A DNA stretch of 64,000 nucleotides, from assembly GCA_003162425.1 (NCBI GenBank), contig PMOK01000082.1, forward strand, positions 23,589-87,588, in the 5' to 3' direction. The notes beneath the pieces were generated by a model, which worked only from the letters and a program-made list of their open reading frames with translations, did no database searches and had not been told where the DNA came from. Of this stretch, positions 7,848 to 17,774 are shown piece after piece (position 1 is the stretch's first letter; each line of letters opens with the position of its first letter). The position numbers and the translations under genes are program-made. This DNA is from Bryobacterales bacterium. GTDB taxonomy: Bacteria; Acidobacteriota; Terriglobia; Bryobacterales; Bryobacteraceae.

Positions 7848-9532
7848 CCGATTTGCTGTTGAACAAGAAAGGGCCGGCAGGTCTCGCACTCGTCGCACTG
7901 GTTGCGCTCGCTGCGGCCTCCGCCGACCATTCCAACCGATTCGACGACGTGACGGGCCGGACCGGCATTCACTTCGTGAACCAAGCCAGCCATACCTCGC
8001 ACAAGTACCTGCCGGAAACGATGGTCGGTGGGGTTGCGCTGTTCGACTACGACAACGACGGCCTACTCGACATTTTCTTCGTCAATGGGGCGGCCCTGGC
8101 CGATCCGGTGCCCGCAGGTGCGCATCCCGACAAGTCGGCCCCCAAGTATTGGAACCGGCTCTATCGCAACAACGGCGACGGCTCATTTACTGACGTCACC
8201 GAACAGGCCGGCCTCCAGGGCGATGGCTTTGGAATGGGTGTCGCGGTCGCCGACTTCGATAACGACGGTTACGAAGACCTGTACGTAACGAATGTCGGAA
8301 AGAACATCCTTTACCACAACAACGGCGATGGAACGTTCACCGACGTAACCGCTGCGGCCGGCGTCGGCGGCAGCGGTTGGTCCGCCGGTGCTGTGTTTGT
8401 CGACTACGACCGGGATGGCCTGCTGGATCTGTTCGTCTCGCGTTACTTGACGTGGGACTTCTCCAAGGACGTTTTCTGCGGAGTGGCGAAGCCAGGCGGA
8501 CGCGGCTATTGCCATCCAGATCTGTTTCCACCAATTACGCACCTTCTGTTTCATAATGAAGGCCACGGCCATTTTCGAGATGTCTCGGACGACAGTGGTG
8601 TATCGAAGTTCCCCGGCAAGGGGCTCGGCGTGGCGATCAACGATTACGATCGGGACGGGTGGCCGGACATCGCTGTCGCCAATGACTCGGTTCCCGAGCA
8701 ACTCTTCCACAATCTGCACAACGGTAAGTTTGAAGAGGTCGGATTGACCGCGGGCATCGCCTATGACGAAAACGGAGCCGCATTCTCCGGGATGGGCATT
8801 GACTTCGCCGATTACGACAACGATGGGTGGCCGGATATCGTTATCGATTCACTCGCCAAGCAAAAGTACGCGCTGTTTCACAATCACGAAGACCACTTTG
8901 AATATGTATCCGGGCCGGCGGGGCTTTCGGCTGCGAGCGTTAATCACTCTGCCTGGGGCATGAAGTTCATCGACTATGACAATGACGGAGCAAAGGACCT
9001 GTTCTTCGGGCAGGGCCACGTGATGGACAATATCGAGACGACCCAGCCAGATGTGCGGTACCTGGAGGCCCCCATGTTGTTGCGGAACGTAGCAAACCAG
9101 TTCGTGGATGTTTCGAAGCAGAGCGGCGAAGTGTTTCAGAAGGCCTTGGCCGCACGCGGCGTCGCGTTTGGCGATTTTAACAACGACGGTTTTGTCGATA
9201 TTGTTATCAACTGCAACGATCGGCCGCCAGTGATTCTGGAGAACACAGGAAACAGGAACCACTGGCTGATCGTGAACACCGTTGGGACGAAGAGCAACCG
9301 GGACGGCATCGGAGCCCAATTGCGGATCGTTACGGACGACGGTAAGCACCAGTTTGCCGTCGTGACGACCGCGTCAAGTTATTTGTCCGCCAGCGACAAG
9401 CGCGTCTATTTCGGATTAGGAAAAGCGTTGATCGTGAAAGAACTCGAGGTCGACTGGCCGAGCGGGCTCGTCGATCGGTACCACAATCTCAAAGCCGATG
9501 AGATCTTCGTCGCCCGCGAACGGATACCCTAA
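7844..9532 (+). CDS. CRTAC1/ASPIC-UnbV FG-GAP propeller protein
   Basis: Secreted beta-propeller protein. The GTG at 7844 overlaps the previous TGA; a TTG at 7841 is the alternative. A hydrophobic leader (AGLALVALVALAAASA) is followed by many calcium-binding FG-GAP/VCBS repeats of the type DYDNDGLLDIFFVNG, DFDNDGYEDLYV, DYDRDGLLDLFV and DYDNDGAKDLFF. The C-terminal 110 residues (NHWLIVNTVGTKSNRDGIGA ... FGLGKALIVKELEVDWPSG) match the ASPIC/UnbV domain. CRTAC1-like proteins are common in Acidobacteriota, and their biochemical role is unknown. Its place between two multiheme cytochrome genes, with overlapping ends, suggests work at the cell surface with them. Confidence 0.9.
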   Translation: MTDLLLNKKGPAGLALVALVALAAASADHSNRFDDVTGRTGIHFVNQASHTSHKYLPETMVGGVALFDYDNDGLLDIFFVNGAALADPVPAGAHPDKSAPKYWNRLYRNNGDGSFTDVTEQAGLQGDGFGMGVAVADFDNDGYEDLYVTNVGKNILYHNNGDGTFTDVTAAAGVGGSGWSAGAVFVDYDRDGLLDLFVSRYLTWDFSKDVFCGVAKPGGRGYCHPDLFPPITHLLFHNEGHGHFRDVSDDSGVSKFPGKGLGVAINDYDRDGWPDIAVANDSVPEQLFHNLHNGKFEEVGLTAGIAYDENGAAFSGMGIDFADYDNDGWPDIVIDSLAKQKYALFHNHEDHFEYVSGPAGLSAASVNHSAWGMKFIDYDNDGAKDLFFGQGHVMDNIETTQPDVRYLEAPMLLRNVANQFVDVSKQSGEVFQKALAARGVAFGDFNNDGFVDIVINCNDRPPVILENTGNRNHWLIVNTVGTKSNRDGIGAQLRIVTDDGKHQFAVVTTASSYLSASDKRVYFGLGKALIVKELEVDWPSGLVDRYHNLKADEIFVARERIP

Positions 9533-9577
9533 CGGATTTCGCGGGATCTTCCATATAATCGAGGTTCTGCACTGTCC

Positions 9578-11209
9578 ATGAGACGCTACCGCTTTTTGTT
9601 CTGGATGGGGGTTGCCGCAAATGCACTGGCGGCGCCACCGGAGGCTCGCTACACGGGTTCGAAAACCTGCTACGGTTGCCATGCAGAGATCTATCGCTCC
9701 TTTGCGAAGACTGACATGGCACGTTCGATGCGTCCTGCTTCCGAATTAGATAAAGCGAGTGTTCCTGGAGAGGCCATGGTAGCCGTGCCAGGGACCAATC
9801 GAACGTTGCGAGTTGTGGGGGATCGCACCGGCTGGCGGCAAAGCGAGAGTGAGCCAAACCTGTTTGAAGACGAGCACCGTCTTGATTACATTGTCGGTTC
9901 GGGAAGTAATGGTCTGACCTTTCTCATTCGACGGGGCAACTACCTGTTTGAAGCGCCGCTATCTTACTACTCAAAACCAAATAAGTGGGACTTGTCTCCC
10001 GGCTATGAATTCGCAGATTATGGTTTCTCGCGCCAGGCACCCGAGGGGTGCATCCTTTGTCACAGCGGCCGCGCCCAGCCGGTACTGGATCATCCGGGCG
10101 CCTACCGCGATCCGCCGTTTCAGGAATTAGCGATTGGCTGCGAGAATTGCCACGGACCCGGCCAGGCGCATGCGCACGATCCCAAGCGCCGCGGGAATAT
10201 TGTGAACCCGGCGAAACTGTCTCCGCGGCTGGCTGAAAACATATGCATGAGCTGTCACCAAACAGGTGACGCCCGGGTATTGCAACCCGGCAAGACGTAT
10301 CAGGACTTCCGCCCGGGGCAATGGCTCTTCGACACCGTCGCCATTCTCAAAGTTCCTCCAAACAGCGAAGAAAGACACGAGCAGGATCTGCTGGAGCACA
10401 ATGCCGCCATGCAAGCGAGCCGCTGTTTTACTCAAAGCGGCGGCAAACTGAGTTGTCTCACCTGTCACGACCCCCACGTCCAACCGCCGGAGGCCGAGGC
10501 CTCAACATACTTCAAAGCGAAGTGTCTCACCTGCCATACCGAGCGGAGTTGTAGACTATCCTTGGCGGTGCGCCAGAGCCGCGCGGACAATTGCGTTGGC
10601 TGCCATATGCCCAAGCGCAGCGTTGCAGTAATCTCGCACTCCGCGTTGACTAATCACCGCATTCCCGCGCGCCCTGACCAACCGCTGCCGCCTTGGAAGC
10701 CGACTGCCGGCAGCGATCTTCTAATCGTCAACCAGCCCGAAGGGAGGTCAAGCCCGCTTTCCGACATCGCTTTGTTACGCGCGTATAACGACTTGGTTGG
10801 CCGGTCGCCGGAGTACCAAAGCAGGTATCTTGCCCTGCTGGATAAGTTGGGCCATTCCGAAGGTGACAATCCGTATGTCCAGGCAGCCCTGGCACACCAG
10901 GCGCTCGCCGAGGGCAGGAACGAGGAGGCCCTGGTTCATCTGGCAACGGGAGTCCGCTTAGGCGAAGCGGCCGTCTATGAGGATATGGCCATAGCTCTGG
11001 CTAATCTCGGCCGCGACGACGAGGCCATTCCCGCTTTCTTGAAGGGAATCGATATCGATCCGTATCGGGCGGAATCGCGGAAGCGCCTGATTCTTGAATA
11101 CGTCAAGCTGAAACATTACACTGAGGCTAGACGCGCCATGGAAGAGTATGTCGGGCTGTTTCCCGGGGACACATTCATGCGCGGTCTCCTCGCTCGGGTT
11201 TCAAATTGA
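9578..11209 (+). CDS. Heptaheme c-type cytochrome with C-terminal TPR region
   Basis: Exported cytochrome of 543 residues. A short signal peptide (FLFWMGVAANALA) is followed by seven CXXCH motifs: CYGCH (31), CILCH (158), CENCH (188), CMSCH (223), CLTCH (293), CLTCH (316) and CVGCH (339). From about residue 400 the chain turns into TPR-like helices (ALAHQALAEGRNEEALVHLA, FLKGIDIDPYRAESRKRL). The arrangement is opposite to the octaheme protein at 5637, where TPR precedes the hemes. A good -10-like hexamer (TATAAT, 9554-9559) lies just upstream without a clear -35, so an internal promoter is possible. The stop is directly followed by the ATG of the TPR gene at 11210. Confidence 0.88.
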   Translation: MRRYRFLFWMGVAANALAAPPEARYTGSKTCYGCHAEIYRSFAKTDMARSMRPASELDKASVPGEAMVAVPGTNRTLRVVGDRTGWRQSESEPNLFEDEHRLDYIVGSGSNGLTFLIRRGNYLFEAPLSYYSKPNKWDLSPGYEFADYGFSRQAPEGCILCHSGRAQPVLDHPGAYRDPPFQELAIGCENCHGPGQAHAHDPKRRGNIVNPAKLSPRLAENICMSCHQTGDARVLQPGKTYQDFRPGQWLFDTVAILKVPPNSEERHEQDLLEHNAAMQASRCFTQSGGKLSCLTCHDPHVQPPEAEASTYFKAKCLTCHTERSCRLSLAVRQSRADNCVGCHMPKRSVAVISHSALTNHRIPARPDQPLPPWKPTAGSDLLIVNQPEGRSSPLSDIALLRAYNDLVGRSPEYQSRYLALLDKLGHSEGDNPYVQAALAHQALAEGRNEEALVHLATGVRLGEAAVYEDMAIALANLGRDDEAIPAFLKGIDIDPYRAESRKRLILEYVKLKHYTEARRAMEEYVGLFPGDTFMRGLLARVSN

Positions 11210-13759
11210 ATGTGGCTTAGACCTTCGCTATTTCTCCTCACGTTCATTTCTGCGCGATCGGGTTTTGCCGCCGAATGCATCCGTCCGTCTGATCTCGATA
11301 GCGAGATTAAAGCGAAGCCCTCTGCGGATGCCTACAACGCGTTAGGCGGTTGGTTCGCGGAGCACCGGCAACCAGCGTGCGCGGTGTCAGCCTTCACTGA
11401 GGCCGCCAAGTTAGACCCGGCGTCGTTTCCCAGTCACTTCAATCTTGGCCTTGCCCTTTTGCAATTCAACCAGCCTGGGCGAGCGGTGTCCGCTTTGCGA
11501 GTGGCCGTGAAGCTGAAGCCATCCGATGCACCGGCGCACGGAGCACTGGGAGTCGCGTTGCAGGAGTCGGGCCAGTTGGACGAGGCCGAATCTCAACTGG
11601 AAGCCGCGCTCGCCATCGATTCGCAGTCAGCCTATTTGCTCGATCATTTAGCCCAAGCCTATGCGGCCCAACGCCGGTTTGCTGCCGCCATCGAGAAGTG
11701 GACGGTAGCGGCCCGGCTTTCTCCGTCCGATTCGGACATCAAGATTGAGTTGGCGGTCGCGTATGCGCAAAACAAGGACTCCGCACGAGCGATCGACATT
11801 CTCAAAATCCTGGTCCAGGCCGCCCCGAATCTGGCGAACGCTCACTTCAACCTCGCAACAATCTACGCCGGCGATAAACGGTTTCAAGAAGCTGCCGATG
11901 AATATGCGGCAGCGCTGAAGCTGGAGCCGGACAACGACGTGACCCGCCTGGCGCTCGCAAAAGCGTACGCCGAATCCGCCAACTATCAAGAAGCGCTCGC
12001 GGCGGCCAGTGACTATGTGAAGCGGAAGCCGGCGGATTGGGAAGGGCACTATATCCTCGGGAGCGCGTACCGTGGTCTTGGCCGATACGTGGAGGCTGAG
12101 CGAGAACTCACCCAAGCGTCACGAAAGGGCTCCACCGAATACGGCGTGCAGTACCAGTTAGGCTTTGTGCTGGCGCGCGAAGAAAAGCCGCAGGAGGCCC
12201 TTCCCCACCTGCGGAAGGCGCTGGAACTGCGGCCCGATTCGGCGGAGACGCACTTTCAGCTGGCCAATGTCCTAAAGGCCTTGCAAAGGACCGAGGAGTC
12301 CCAAAAAGAGCTGGAGATCTTCCGCAACTCGAAGCAGCGAGGAGTGGAAGAAAGCATGGCCCAGGCAGCCGGGGGCGGCGCGAACCAGCTTCTGCTGAAC
12401 GGGGATGCGGCGCAGGCGGCGGCAAAATACCGCGAGGCATTGGAGCACGATCCCAACGATGCGAAAACCTGGTTCAATCTTTCCATCGCTCTGGATGAAA
12501 TGAAAAATAAGCCCGGGCAGCGACAGGCCCTCGAGAAGGCCGTCTCACTCGATCCGAAGCTCACGTTGGCGCAGAACCAGCTGGGCCTGCTCGATGCGGC
12601 GGAGGGCAGAACCGCCGCAGCGGAAAAACACTTCAAAAAGGCGATTGAAGAAGATCCACAGTTTGCCGATGCCCAGAGCAACCTTGGCGTACTGTACGGT
12701 GGCATGGGCCGTCTTCACGACGCCGAAGTGTTGTTTCGCAAGGCGACCGAAAACAACCCACGGCTGCCGGAGGCGTTCTTGAATCTCGGCTTGATTGAGG
12801 CGAGTCAGTCCCGGTTCGCGGACGCGGCACGCGATCTCGAAAAGACTCTCGATATCGATCCGAAAAATGCAAAAGCCCTCACGGCGCTCGGCATGCTTCA
12901 GAAGAAGCTCGATCGTGGAGCCGACAGCGTGGCGATCTTACAACGTGCTGCCGATTTGCAGCCCAACTCTCCAGAGGCTCATTTGAACCTCGGCATCGCG
13001 CTGGCAGATAACTATCGCAGCGACGTAGCGCTCGAAGAGTTCCGAAGAGCTGTCCAGTTAGCCCCGGGCAGTGCGGCGCCGCACTATAACCTGGGCCGAG
13101 CCTACTACGATTTGCGCCACTTTGACGAGGCTGTGGCTGAGTTGAAGACTGCCTGCCAGCTGGCGCCGTCCTACCCCTCGGCACTTTATTTTCTCGGCTT
13201 GAACGAGAGCAAATTAACTCACTATGATGAAGCTGTGGCTGCGCTCGAAAAGTTGATCGCATTGCAGCCCAGGAATGCCGACGCTTTGTTCCTGCTGGGG
13301 CAAAGCTTCCAGAAACTCAACAAGACCGAGGAGGCGATCGAGGCTTGGAAGAAGGCTGGCGAAATCGACCCTAGCGGTACGGAAGTTCTCTACAACCTGT
13401 CGCGAGCTCTCTTAAAAACGAATCCGGCCAAAGCGAAGGAATACCGTGACCGGCTGGTCGCCCTGCAGCAGCAAAAGCAACTCTTGACGGAGGCGGACAC
13501 CTTAGGAAACTTCGCTCTTGCCTCCGCAAAACGAGGCGACTATTCGCAGGCGGTTTCCCAATTTCACGAGGCTCTCGATCAGTGTGGAGATTGTCCGTCG
13601 AAAGCGGATCTCCACAAAGATTTAGGCTTGATTGAGTGCAAGTCTGGCGACATCGACAACGGAGAAAAGGATCTCCAGATCGCCAAGTCGCTCAAGCCTC
13701 ACGATGTTGACATTCAAAAAGCGCTCGATATCATTGCCGCGACTCGACGCCCCAAGTGA
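11210..13759 (+). CDS. Large TPR-repeat protein, exported
   Basis: 849 residues beginning with a signal peptide (WLRPSLFLLTFISARSGFAA). Nearly the whole chain is tandem 34-residue TPR units, for example FNLGLALLQFNQPGRAVSAL, FNLATIYAGDKRFQEAADEY, SNLGVLYGGMGRLHDAEVLF and YNLGRAYYDLRHFDEAVAEL, more than twenty in all. Such superhelices bind other proteins. The ATG at 11210 directly follows the stop of the heptaheme gene (TGAATG), so the two are almost certainly co-translated. It may be the scaffold of a periplasmic or surface complex with the two cytochromes and the CRTAC1 protein. No enzymatic domain is visible. It ends the operon. Confidence 0.88.
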   Translation: MWLRPSLFLLTFISARSGFAAECIRPSDLDSEIKAKPSADAYNALGGWFAEHRQPACAVSAFTEAAKLDPASFPSHFNLGLALLQFNQPGRAVSALRVAVKLKPSDAPAHGALGVALQESGQLDEAESQLEAALAIDSQSAYLLDHLAQAYAAQRRFAAAIEKWTVAARLSPSDSDIKIELAVAYAQNKDSARAIDILKILVQAAPNLANAHFNLATIYAGDKRFQEAADEYAAALKLEPDNDVTRLALAKAYAESANYQEALAAASDYVKRKPADWEGHYILGSAYRGLGRYVEAERELTQASRKGSTEYGVQYQLGFVLAREEKPQEALPHLRKALELRPDSAETHFQLANVLKALQRTEESQKELEIFRNSKQRGVEESMAQAAGGGANQLLLNGDAAQAAAKYREALEHDPNDAKTWFNLSIALDEMKNKPGQRQALEKAVSLDPKLTLAQNQLGLLDAAEGRTAAAEKHFKKAIEEDPQFADAQSNLGVLYGGMGRLHDAEVLFRKATENNPRLPEAFLNLGLIEASQSRFADAARDLEKTLDIDPKNAKALTALGMLQKKLDRGADSVAILQRAADLQPNSPEAHLNLGIALADNYRSDVALEEFRRAVQLAPGSAAPHYNLGRAYYDLRHFDEAVAELKTACQLAPSYPSALYFLGLNESKLTHYDEAVAALEKLIALQPRNADALFLLGQSFQKLNKTEEAIEAWKKAGEIDPSGTEVLYNLSRALLKTNPAKAKEYRDRLVALQQQKQLLTEADTLGNFALASAKRGDYSQAVSQFHEALDQCGDCPSKADLHKDLGLIECKSGDIDNGEKDLQIAKSLKPHDVDIQKALDIIAATRRPK

Positions 13760-14197
13760 AGCTTTTTTTCCGCAGTGCGGGGACCGCCCTCTCCCTCCCT
13801 TCTCGCGTTGCTCACTTTATGTCCGCAATCGGAGCACACATTGCCATTCCGGCGAATTACAAAGTAGCCCATATTACACTAATTCGTTTAATTCTCTTCT
13901 AACGAGAGCCGTTACACTTTGGAAAAGGCAACTTCCCTTTTTCCTGTCAGTTTGCGTAAATTTTCTTCTTGACAGTCACCCGGACCACTAATACAATTCC
14001 ACTATTGGTTTAACGCTACTTGGTCGGTGAACTCATTTTCCGCACAAATTGACGGATAGGTACTCCGCCGCCGGACTCCTTCGGGGAGCCCCGGTGGAAA
14101 GAAGTATTTTGCAAGAAACGCGGTCGCTGTACGAAGTTCTTACAGAAGCAAGCGTCACTGCCAGCGTTTGGCAGCAAAAGGGGTCCAAGTTAAGCCT
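13760..14197 (+). other. Intergenic region and long 5' leader of the Oar receptor gene
   Basis: About 440 bp without a convincing gene. The first 200 bp are AT-rich and show nothing clear. The promoter at 13969-13997 would give an RNA leader of nearly 190 nt before the ATG at 14198. The leader includes CGCCGGACTCCTTCGGGGAG-like complementary stretches (about 14069-14090), but I cannot match it to a riboswitch family. Confidence 0.5.
13969..13997 (+). promoter_or_regulatory. Sigma70-type promoter of the first Oar receptor
   Basis: TTGACA at 13969-13974 and TACAAT at 13992-13997 separated by exactly 17 bp. This is one of the best vegetative promoter matches in the window, located upstream of the receptor gene and on its strand. 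Transcription would start near 14004. Confidence 0.7.
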
Positions 14198-17100
14198 ATG
14201 CAACGTCGCTGCTCCCATCGAGTTCTCAATCACGCCCGTCTAACAGCAATCACTCTCTGCCTGTTGTTCCTGGCGAAGCCCGTAACCCTCTCCGCGCAGC
14301 AGGCTGCGTCGGCGATTAACGGCACCGTGACCGACGCATCGGGAGCAATTATTCCCGGGGCGACCCTCACACTGTCCAACAGCGCAACGGGCCTGTCTAT
14401 CACAACTCAGACGAACTCCGCAGGCATCTATAACTTTGTGAATGTAATGCCGGCGGCCTACAGCATAAAGGTTGTGAAGGAAGGGTTCAACACGCTTACC
14501 GAGGCAGGGATCGTCATGCAGGTGAACCAGACGGCCACGTATGACTTCAAACTGAAGGTGGGCGTGACGCAGCAGACGATCGAGGTGGAAGCGAGCGCTG
14601 TCGCCATTGAGTCGTCCACCGCTGAACTCGGAACCGTCATCAACGAGGAAGCGGTTAAGGATCTGCCGTTGAATGGGCGCAACTTTACGCAGTTGCTTTC
14701 CCTGACCCCTGGCGCCAGCCCGATCAGCGTGGCGCAGAATAGTGGGGGCGGCGGCGGTTTCGCCGGTAACGCCATCGGCTCATTCGCTTACCCGGCCCTC
14801 AATGGCCAGCGCAACCGCAGCAATATGTTTCTGTTAGACGGCGTTGTTGACCTGGGGTCTTTCATCGGCAACTACAACGTTCAGCCCATCGTAGACGCCG
14901 TGCAGGAATTCAAAGTTCAGTCGCACAACGACTTGGCGGAATGGGGGCAGGCGCCGGGCGGGATTGTCAATGTCGTCACAAAATCGGGAACCAACTCCTA
15001 CCACCTTACGGTCTGGGAGTTCTTACGGAATAACGACCTGGACGCGAATGGCTTCTTTGCCAACTCACTGGGCGCGCCGCGCAATGCTCTAAAGCAGAAT
15101 CAGTTTGGTGTTGCCGGCGGCGGCCCGGTGATCCTCCCCAAACTGTATAACGGTCGCAACAAAACCTTCTTCTTTGGCGCCTACGAGGGCTATCGTCAAA
15201 ACGTAGCGTCCCAAAGCACCGGTCTCGCTCCGACGGCGGCACAAGTCGGTGGCAACTTCCAAGGATTCGCCACAATCTACGACCCGACCACCGGCACGCC
15301 TTTCGCCAATAACACCATCCCATCGACTCGAATCAACCCCATCGCGGCCGCCTACGCCGCAGTGAACTATCCCACCGGTCCCTACGTGCATAGCGGGAAT
15401 AACTACATTGACAGCTCTCCCACGAAACTGAAGCAGGATACCTACTCAGTCCGTGTGGACCAGACCCTCGGCGAACATGACACCATTTTTGCGCGCGTGT
15501 CTCAGTATTTTGAGCCGCAAACGTCCTCTGACGGATATGCGGGCGCCACAAGTTTCGCCAATGACTACGGTTCGAATGGCGCAATCCACGAGGTACATGT
15601 CTTCGGCCCAACCGCCGTGCTGGAGGGATTTTTCGGCCGCAATCTGGGTGATGCCGATACCGGCAACAAGCCGCTGGGTGTGGGTACGCTCGGAGCGCAA
15701 TTGGTCACATTGGGCGCCTCTCCCAACTTCCTCGGCAACTTCCAGGGCTCCTCGGCCGTGTATGTTCCCGGCATGGGTGCGTCAGGATACCTCGGGGGCT
15801 CGGGACAGAGCGCACAGGATACTCGCTATGCCGACGATTGGACGTTCGGCGGCAGTTTTACCAAGATCATTGGCCGGCACTCGCTGAAGATGGGTGCGAA
15901 TTTTGCCACCAACAATACGCGTTCGCCTATCTACAACACATCTGACTCATTCTCGATCGTGCCAACGCAAGGTCCCACCGGAACTGGCGGCGATTCATTC
16001 GCTTCGTTCCTGCTCGGCCTTCCCGACGGTGCAAGCCGGCGGAACGTGCTCGAAACGGAGCACGGTGGCTGGGTCGACGGCGCATATTTCCAGGATCAGT
16101 TCAAAATCAATTCCCGGCTGACGATGAACATCGGTCTGCGCTGGGATGTCACGTTGTGGCCCATCTACGGCCAGACGCCGGCGCCCGACGCTTACGTCGG
16201 AGACATCAACTTCAACAACGGAACATTTGTGCTCGCCAACGTCCCCGGCCCCTGCACGGCCACACAAGGCTTCCCCTGCATCCCAACCGCTCAATATGGC
16301 GGCGGGATTGGCACTGGACAGTTGCCGCCTAATGTTGTGGTGACCAGCCACAAGAATGGGTCCATTTACTCAAACGACCATAGCGACTGGCAGCCGCGTC
16401 TCGGTTTGGCTTATCGCTTAACGGACAAAACCGCGATCCGCGCCGGCTACGGCCGCTATTATGACAATTGGAACGCGATCATCCAGTTGGCTCAAAACTA
16501 TGAAGGAACCTGGCCCGACGTAGGCCAACTCATCGTCAATAACCTGAATCATCCGGGCGGAATCAAAGGCTCGATCGGTAATCCTTTCAATCTGGCCGCG
16601 GGGAGCGTTGTTTATCCCGCGCCAACGCCTTTCCTGAGTTCCGGTTTTGAAGACTGGTACGTCGATCCAGGCAAATACAAAATGCCCTATTCGGACCAGT
16701 GGGATTTCGCCGTTGAGCAGGGATTAGGTAGCAATATCATCCTTTCTCTTGCGTATGTCGGAGCCCACGACGGCCAGTTGAATCAAGGGACCATCGCCAA
16801 TACGGATCCGACGCCCGGAACGACCTCGACTGAGACGCAACGCAAGCCGTATCCGTATATTCCGGTGACGTTCTACGATAAAAGCGTCGGCATAAGCAGC
16901 TACCATGCATTCCAGTTCCGGCTGCAACAGCGCGCCACTCACGGCCTCTCTTACATCATTTCCTACACGCGGTCGAAGTCCATCGACAGGGGTTGTTCCG
17001 GTTCTTTTGGCGCGGAAGGCTGTGAGACGCAAGACCCTTATAACACCAGGAACGATCGCAGCGTCTCGGGATTTGATCTGCCCAACATCTTTTCGGGCAG

Positions 17101-17632
17101 CTTCGTCTACAACATACCGATTGGCAAGGGCAAATCGTTCAGCACGAACAACAAGTTTGCCGATTACGTCCTCGGTAACTGGCAAGTCAGCGGTATTCTC
17201 AGCATGCACTCCGGCACGCCGTTCGATGTAACGATGGCCAATGGTGATACGGCAGGAACGGGGAATGGCACTACCCGAGCGAACCTGGTGCTTTCCGACC
17301 CCTATCAGTCAGGCGGCGGACTTCAGTGGCTGAATCCCGCGGCCTTCGCTAGTCCGCAAGTGGCAACCGCAACCCAAGTAGGAGCTTGGGGTAATTTAGG
17401 TCGCAATAGTCTAAGAACTCCGGGCTTCAAGAATCTGGACGTCTCGATCTCTCGAATTTTCCCCATTATGGAGAAAGCCAACCTTCAGTTCCGCTGCGAC
17501 TTTTTCAATATCACGAACTCCGTCATGTTGGGAGGGCCGAACAGCACTTTGGGGAATCCAAACTTTGGGCTGATAACGGGCGTTCAAAACGTCGCGCGTC
17601 AGATTCAGTTCTCGATGAAGCTCGCGTTCTGA
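14198..17632 (+). CDS. Oar-like TonB-dependent receptor
   Basis: Outer-membrane receptor of about 1144 residues. The ATG at 14198 is preferred because it gives a normal signal peptide (ITLCLLFLAKPVTLSAQQ); the frame is open to a TTG at 14168. The mature N-terminus is a carboxypeptidase-regulatory-like domain (INGTVTDASGAIIPGATLTL), followed by a plug-like region (VKDLPLNGRNFTQLLSLTPG) and a long beta-barrel ending in aromatic FSMKLAF. Proteins of this Oar-like type are greatly expanded in Solibacter relatives and are thought to import oligosaccharides or other large substrates with TonB/ExbBD energy. It has its own promoter and a hairpin terminator. Nearby fucosidase genes suggest, but do not prove, a fucosylated glycan as ligand. 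Confidence 0.9.
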   Translation: MQRRCSHRVLNHARLTAITLCLLFLAKPVTLSAQQAASAINGTVTDASGAIIPGATLTLSNSATGLSITTQTNSAGIYNFVNVMPAAYSIKVVKEGFNTLTEAGIVMQVNQTATYDFKLKVGVTQQTIEVEASAVAIESSTAELGTVINEEAVKDLPLNGRNFTQLLSLTPGASPISVAQNSGGGGGFAGNAIGSFAYPALNGQRNRSNMFLLDGVVDLGSFIGNYNVQPIVDAVQEFKVQSHNDLAEWGQAPGGIVNVVTKSGTNSYHLTVWEFLRNNDLDANGFFANSLGAPRNALKQNQFGVAGGGPVILPKLYNGRNKTFFFGAYEGYRQNVASQSTGLAPTAAQVGGNFQGFATIYDPTTGTPFANNTIPSTRINPIAAAYAAVNYPTGPYVHSGNNYIDSSPTKLKQDTYSVRVDQTLGEHDTIFARVSQYFEPQTSSDGYAGATSFANDYGSNGAIHEVHVFGPTAVLEGFFGRNLGDADTGNKPLGVGTLGAQLVTLGASPNFLGNFQGSSAVYVPGMGASGYLGGSGQSAQDTRYADDWTFGGSFTKIIGRHSLKMGANFATNNTRSPIYNTSDSFSIVPTQGPTGTGGDSFASFLLGLPDGASRRNVLETEHGGWVDGAYFQDQFKINSRLTMNIGLRWDVTLWPIYGQTPAPDAYVGDINFNNGTFVLANVPGPCTATQGFPCIPTAQYGGGIGTGQLPPNVVVTSHKNGSIYSNDHSDWQPRLGLAYRLTDKTAIRAGYGRYYDNWNAIIQLAQNYEGTWPDVGQLIVNNLNHPGGIKGSIGNPFNLAAGSVVYPAPTPFLSSGFEDWYVDPGKYKMPYSDQWDFAVEQGLGSNIILSLAYVGAHDGQLNQGTIANTDPTPGTTSTETQRKPYPYIPVTFYDKSVGISSYHAFQFRLQQRATHGLSYIISYTRSKSIDRGCSGSFGAEGCETQDPYNTRNDRSVSGFDLPNIFSGSFVYNIPIGKGKSFSTNNKFADYVLGNWQVSGILSMHSGTPFDVTMANGDTAGTGNGTTRANLVLSDPYQSGGGLQWLNPAAFASPQVATATQVGAWGNLGRNSLRTPGFKNLDVSISRIFPIMEKANLQFRCDFFNITNSVMLGGPNSTLGNPNFGLITGVQNVARQIQFSMKLAF

Positions 17633-17653
17633 GTGTGATCCATCTTTAAATCG

Positions 17654-17697
17654 ACGGCCGGCTCTATGTCAAAATACGAGAGTCGGCCGTTTTGTGT
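17654..17697 (+). terminator. Rho-independent terminator after the Oar receptor gene
   Basis: An 11-bp stem, ACGGCCGGCTC at 17654-17664 and GAGTCGGCCGT at 17680-17690 with one G-T pair, is followed by TTTGTGTTT. It lies 22 bp after the receptor stop codon and before the convergent CRTAC1 gene. Confidence 0.75.
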
Positions 17698-17774
17698 TTG
17701 TAGAGTTCGCGCACGCCAGGAAACTAACAACCCTGCACAGGCACGCCGTTAAACCGGCGATTGGGGACCCTGCC

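Noticed and set aside
13763..13795. T-run followed by CCGCAGTGCGG as a terminator after the TPR gene
   Set aside because: The T-run precedes the hairpin instead of following it on the plus strand, and the stem is only 5 bp.
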